The notes under the pieces are model-generated. The model did not search any database, was not told the origin of the DNA, and saw nothing but the letters and a program-made list of their open reading frames with translations. DNA of 7,375 nt from Betaproteobacteria bacterium UBA6910. GTDB taxonomy: Bacteria > Pseudomonadota > Gammaproteobacteria > Burkholderiales > UBA6910. The stretch is taken from positions 1 through 7,375 of the forward strand of contig DKBC01000250.1 in assembly GCA_002451065.1 (NCBI GenBank). Reading direction: 5' to 3'. The translations under genes and the position numbers were made by a program. Shown here in pieces: positions 5,231 through 7,375 of the stretch; the stretch's first letter is position 1; each line of letters begins with the position of its first letter.

Positions 5231-7360
5231 ATGGCCAAAGACCAGGGCGCCGTGAGGAAGATTCTCGACAAGGTGAAATCGGAGGGGCGAGAGGCGCTGA
5301 CCGCTCCGGAAGGCAAGCTCCTGTGCGACGCGTATGGCATTCCCGTCCCGAAGGAGGGTCTTGCTCGCTCGTCCGACGAGGCCAAGAAGCTTGCCGAGGG
5401 AATGGGGTATCCGGTGGTGCTCAAAATCGTGTCCCCCGACATCCTGCACAAGACGGAAGCGGGCGGAGTGCTGGTGGGGCTCGAGAACGCTGAGGAAGTG
5501 TCAAAGGGCTATGACACGATTCTCAACAATGCCAGGAAGTACAAGGCCGACGCCCGTATTGACGGCGTCCAGGTCCAGCAGATGCTGAAGGGTGGTCAAG
5601 AGGTCATCGTCGGGGCTGTCACGGACGGCAGCTTCGGCAAGCTCGTCGCTTTCGGGCTTGGCGGCGTGCTAGTCGAGGTGCTGAAGGACATCACTTTTCG
5701 CCTGGCCCCGGCCACGAAGCAGGAAGCGACGTCGATGCTCGACGGCATCCAGGCGGCGGAAATGCTCAAGGGCGTGCGCGGCGGTGAGCCGGTCAGCCGG
5801 GAAGCGTTGGCCGACCTGATCGTGAAGGTCAGCGAGCTGGTGAGCGATTTCCCCGAAATCTCGGAGATGGACCTCAATCCGATTTTCGCGACGAAAGCCG
5901 GCGCCACGGCGGCGGACGTCCGCATCGTTGTGGACTTCGAACCCAAGGAGAGCCGCCACCGGCCCAGCCAGGAAGAAATCGTGCGCGCCATGAACCGGAT
6001 CATGAAGCCGGATGCGGTGGCGGTTATCGGGGCCTCCTCCGAAGATGGCAAGATCGGGAACTCGGTAATGAAGAATCTCATCAACGGCGGCTACAAGGGC
6101 AAAATCTACCCGATTCATCCGAAGGCCGACGAAATCATGGGCATCAAGGCCTTCAAGTCGGTCAAGGACGTTCCGGGCCAGATCGATGTCGCCGTGTTCG
6201 CGATCCCCGCTAAGCTGCTGGCGGGCGCGCTCATCGAGTGCGGAGAGAAGGGTATTCCCGGCGCCGTGTTGATTCCGTCAGGCTTCGCCGAGACGGGCAA
6301 CGTCGAGGGCCAGAAGGAGATCCAGAAGATCGGACGCAAGTACAACATCCGGTTGATGGGACCCAATATCTACGGTTTCTACTACACGCCAAAGAATCTG
6401 TGTGCCACCTTCTGCACGGCCTACGATGTGAAGGGCGAGGCGGCGCTTTCATCCCAGTCCGGGGGAATCGGCATGGCCATCATCGGTTTCAGCCGCTCAG
6501 CCAAGATGGGCGTTTCGGCGATCGTCGGCCTGGGCAACAAATCGGATATCGACGAGGACGATCTGCTCACCTTCTTCGAGCAGGATGACAATACCCGGGT
6601 CATCGCCCAGCACTGCGAGGATCTGAAGGACGGCCGCGCCTTTGCCGAGGTGGCCAAGCGTGTAGCGAAGAAGAAGCCGGTGATAGTCCTCAAGGCCGGC
6701 CGCACGGCCGCAGGGGCCAAGGCTGCGAGCTCGCACACCGGTGCGCTTGCCGGGAACGACAAGATTTACGAGGACGTGCTCAAACAGGCCGGCGTGATCC
6801 GCGCCCGGTCCCTGCGCGACCTCCTCGAATTCGCGCGCGGGATCCCCAAGCTGCCGACCCCGAAGGGCGAGAACGTTGTGGTCATTACCGGGGCGGGCGG
6901 CTCGGGGGTGCTGCTCTCCGACGCCTGCGTGGACAACGGCCTGCAATTGATGAGCATGCCGCCCGATCTCGATGCCGCCTTCCGCAAATTCATCCCGCCC
7001 TTTGGTGCCGCTGGCAACCCGGTGGACATCACCGGCGGCGAGCCGCCGACGACCTACAAGAACACGATCAAGCTGGGACTGGAGGACCCGCGCATTCACG
7101 CGATCATCCTCGGCTACTGGCATACGATCATTACGCCGCCGATGGTTTTTGCCCGGATCGTGGCCGAAATCGTGGAGGAGATGAGGGCGAAGGGGATCGA
7201 GAAGCCGATCGTCGCATCCCTGGCCGGGGATGTGGAAGTGGAGGAGGCCGCCGAATATCTGTACGATCGGGGCATCCCGGCGTATGCCTATTCCACCGAA
7301 ATTCCCGTCGCAGTGCTGGGCGCGAAATACGCCTGGGCCCGCGGTGCCGGTCTCGTCTAG
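5231..7360 (+). CDS. NDP-forming acyl-CoA synthetase (acetate--CoA ligase family), beta-alpha fusion
   Basis: A 709-residue single-chain ligase making an acyl-CoA from acid, CoA and ATP, giving ADP and phosphate; the reaction is reversible. The ATP-grasp half comes first (about 10-235): PVVLKIVSPDILHKTEAGG (61-79) carries His73, the beta-side histidine that passes the phosphoryl group, then FGLGGVLVEVLKDITFRLAP (141-160) and MDLNP (213-217). After a linker comes the Rossmann CoA-binding domain (258-350; AVAVIGASS 262-270), then the succinyl-CoA-ligase-like domains (about 400-700). These include LSSQSGGIG (406-414) and ASSHTGALAG (499-508), whose His502 is the phosphohistidine. All key residues are present, so it should be active. 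Well-known fused relatives such as PatZ/Pat have the CoA-binding half first. GPNIYGFYY (377-385) replaces the common GPNCLG. It follows the ThDP lyase after 168 nt on the same strand, probably in one operon. The substrate is unknown: a 2-hydroxy acid, oxalate or formate would fit. Confidence 0.92.
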   Translation: MAKDQGAVRKILDKVKSEGREALTAPEGKLLCDAYGIPVPKEGLARSSDEAKKLAEGMGYPVVLKIVSPDILHKTEAGGVLVGLENAEEVSKGYDTILNNARKYKADARIDGVQVQQMLKGGQEVIVGAVTDGSFGKLVAFGLGGVLVEVLKDITFRLAPATKQEATSMLDGIQAAEMLKGVRGGEPVSREALADLIVKVSELVSDFPEISEMDLNPIFATKAGATAADVRIVVDFEPKESRHRPSQEEIVRAMNRIMKPDAVAVIGASSEDGKIGNSVMKNLINGGYKGKIYPIHPKADEIMGIKAFKSVKDVPGQIDVAVFAIPAKLLAGALIECGEKGIPGAVLIPSGFAETGNVEGQKEIQKIGRKYNIRLMGPNIYGFYYTPKNLCATFCTAYDVKGEAALSSQSGGIGMAIIGFSRSAKMGVSAIVGLGNKSDIDEDDLLTFFEQDDNTRVIAQHCEDLKDGRAFAEVAKRVAKKKPVIVLKAGRTAAGAKAASSHTGALAGNDKIYEDVLKQAGVIRARSLRDLLEFARGIPKLPTPKGENVVVITGAGGSGVLLSDACVDNGLQLMSMPPDLDAAFRKFIPPFGAAGNPVDITGGEPPTTYKNTIKLGLEDPRIHAIILGYWHTIITPPMVFARIVAEIVEEMRAKGIEKPIVASLAGDVEVEEAAEYLYDRGIPAYAYSTEIPVAVLGAKYAWARGAGLV

Positions 7361-7375
7361 GAGCAACGCGCCGAA

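Noticed and set aside
7359..7363. AGGAG overlapping the ligase stop as a ribosome site for a next gene
   Set aside because: At least 12 nt follow to the window end without a start codon, so the spacing would be poor; it cannot be judged here.
6497..7366. Minus-strand open frame of 289 codons opposite the ligase
   Set aside because: It is a shadow of the well-supported ligase gene and has no domain signature.

Overview
The window is GC-rich, with proteobacterial Shine-Dalgarno sequences (AGGAGG, GGAGGTGA) and a GntR/FCD regulator. This fits a high-GC proteobacterium, most likely a beta-proteobacterium of Burkholderiales type. That placement is inferred from style and gene content; there is no rRNA or other phylogenetic marker here.

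Layout. (1) Positions 1-195, minus strand: the first 65 codons of a formyl-CoA:oxalate CoA-transferase (frc), cut by the left edge. (2) Positions 332-763, minus strand: an internally deleted relic of a formate dehydrogenase alpha subunit, lying between frc and the regulator and pointing the same way. (3) Positions 777-1523, minus strand: an intact GntR-family regulator of the FadR/FCD class. (4) Positions 1524-1686: a divergent control region with an AT-rich operator-like motif and a 29-bp dyad. (5) Positions 1687-2670, plus strand: a zinc-independent MDR quinone oxidoreductase of the PIG3 type. (6) Positions 2671-3298: no intact gene, but a decayed 3' piece of a universal stress protein gene, a good sigma70-type promoter carrying a second copy of the operator-like motif, and a leader of about 230 nt. 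(7) Positions 3299-5062, plus strand: a ThDP-dependent enzyme of the oxalyl-CoA decarboxylase / 2-hydroxyacyl-CoA lyase / acetolactate-synthase superfamily. (8) Positions 5231-7360, plus strand: a single-chain NDP-forming acyl-CoA synthetase with the ATP-grasp half first.

How the genes may work together. An ADP/GDP-forming CoA ligase, a ThDP lyase and a formyl-CoA transferase around one regulator suggest C1/C2 acyl-CoA chemistry centred on formyl-CoA. One reading is oxalate breakdown: oxalyl-CoA to formyl-CoA and CO2, with Frc moving CoA from formyl-CoA to oxalate. The ThDP enzyme, however, lacks the Tyr-Glu pair of classical oxalyl-CoA decarboxylases (it has Leu139-Gln140). The alternative is that the ligase activates a 2-hydroxy acid, the lyase splits it into an aldehyde or ketone plus formyl-CoA, and formate is released by CoA transfer or by the ligase running backwards with ATP gain. 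The formate dehydrogenase relic shows that a formate-oxidising gene once sat in the same cluster. The strongest regulatory signal is a 20-bp motif, identical at 16 positions, in front of both the regulator/oxidoreductase pair and the lyase-ligase operon. It is the best candidate for the GntR operator.
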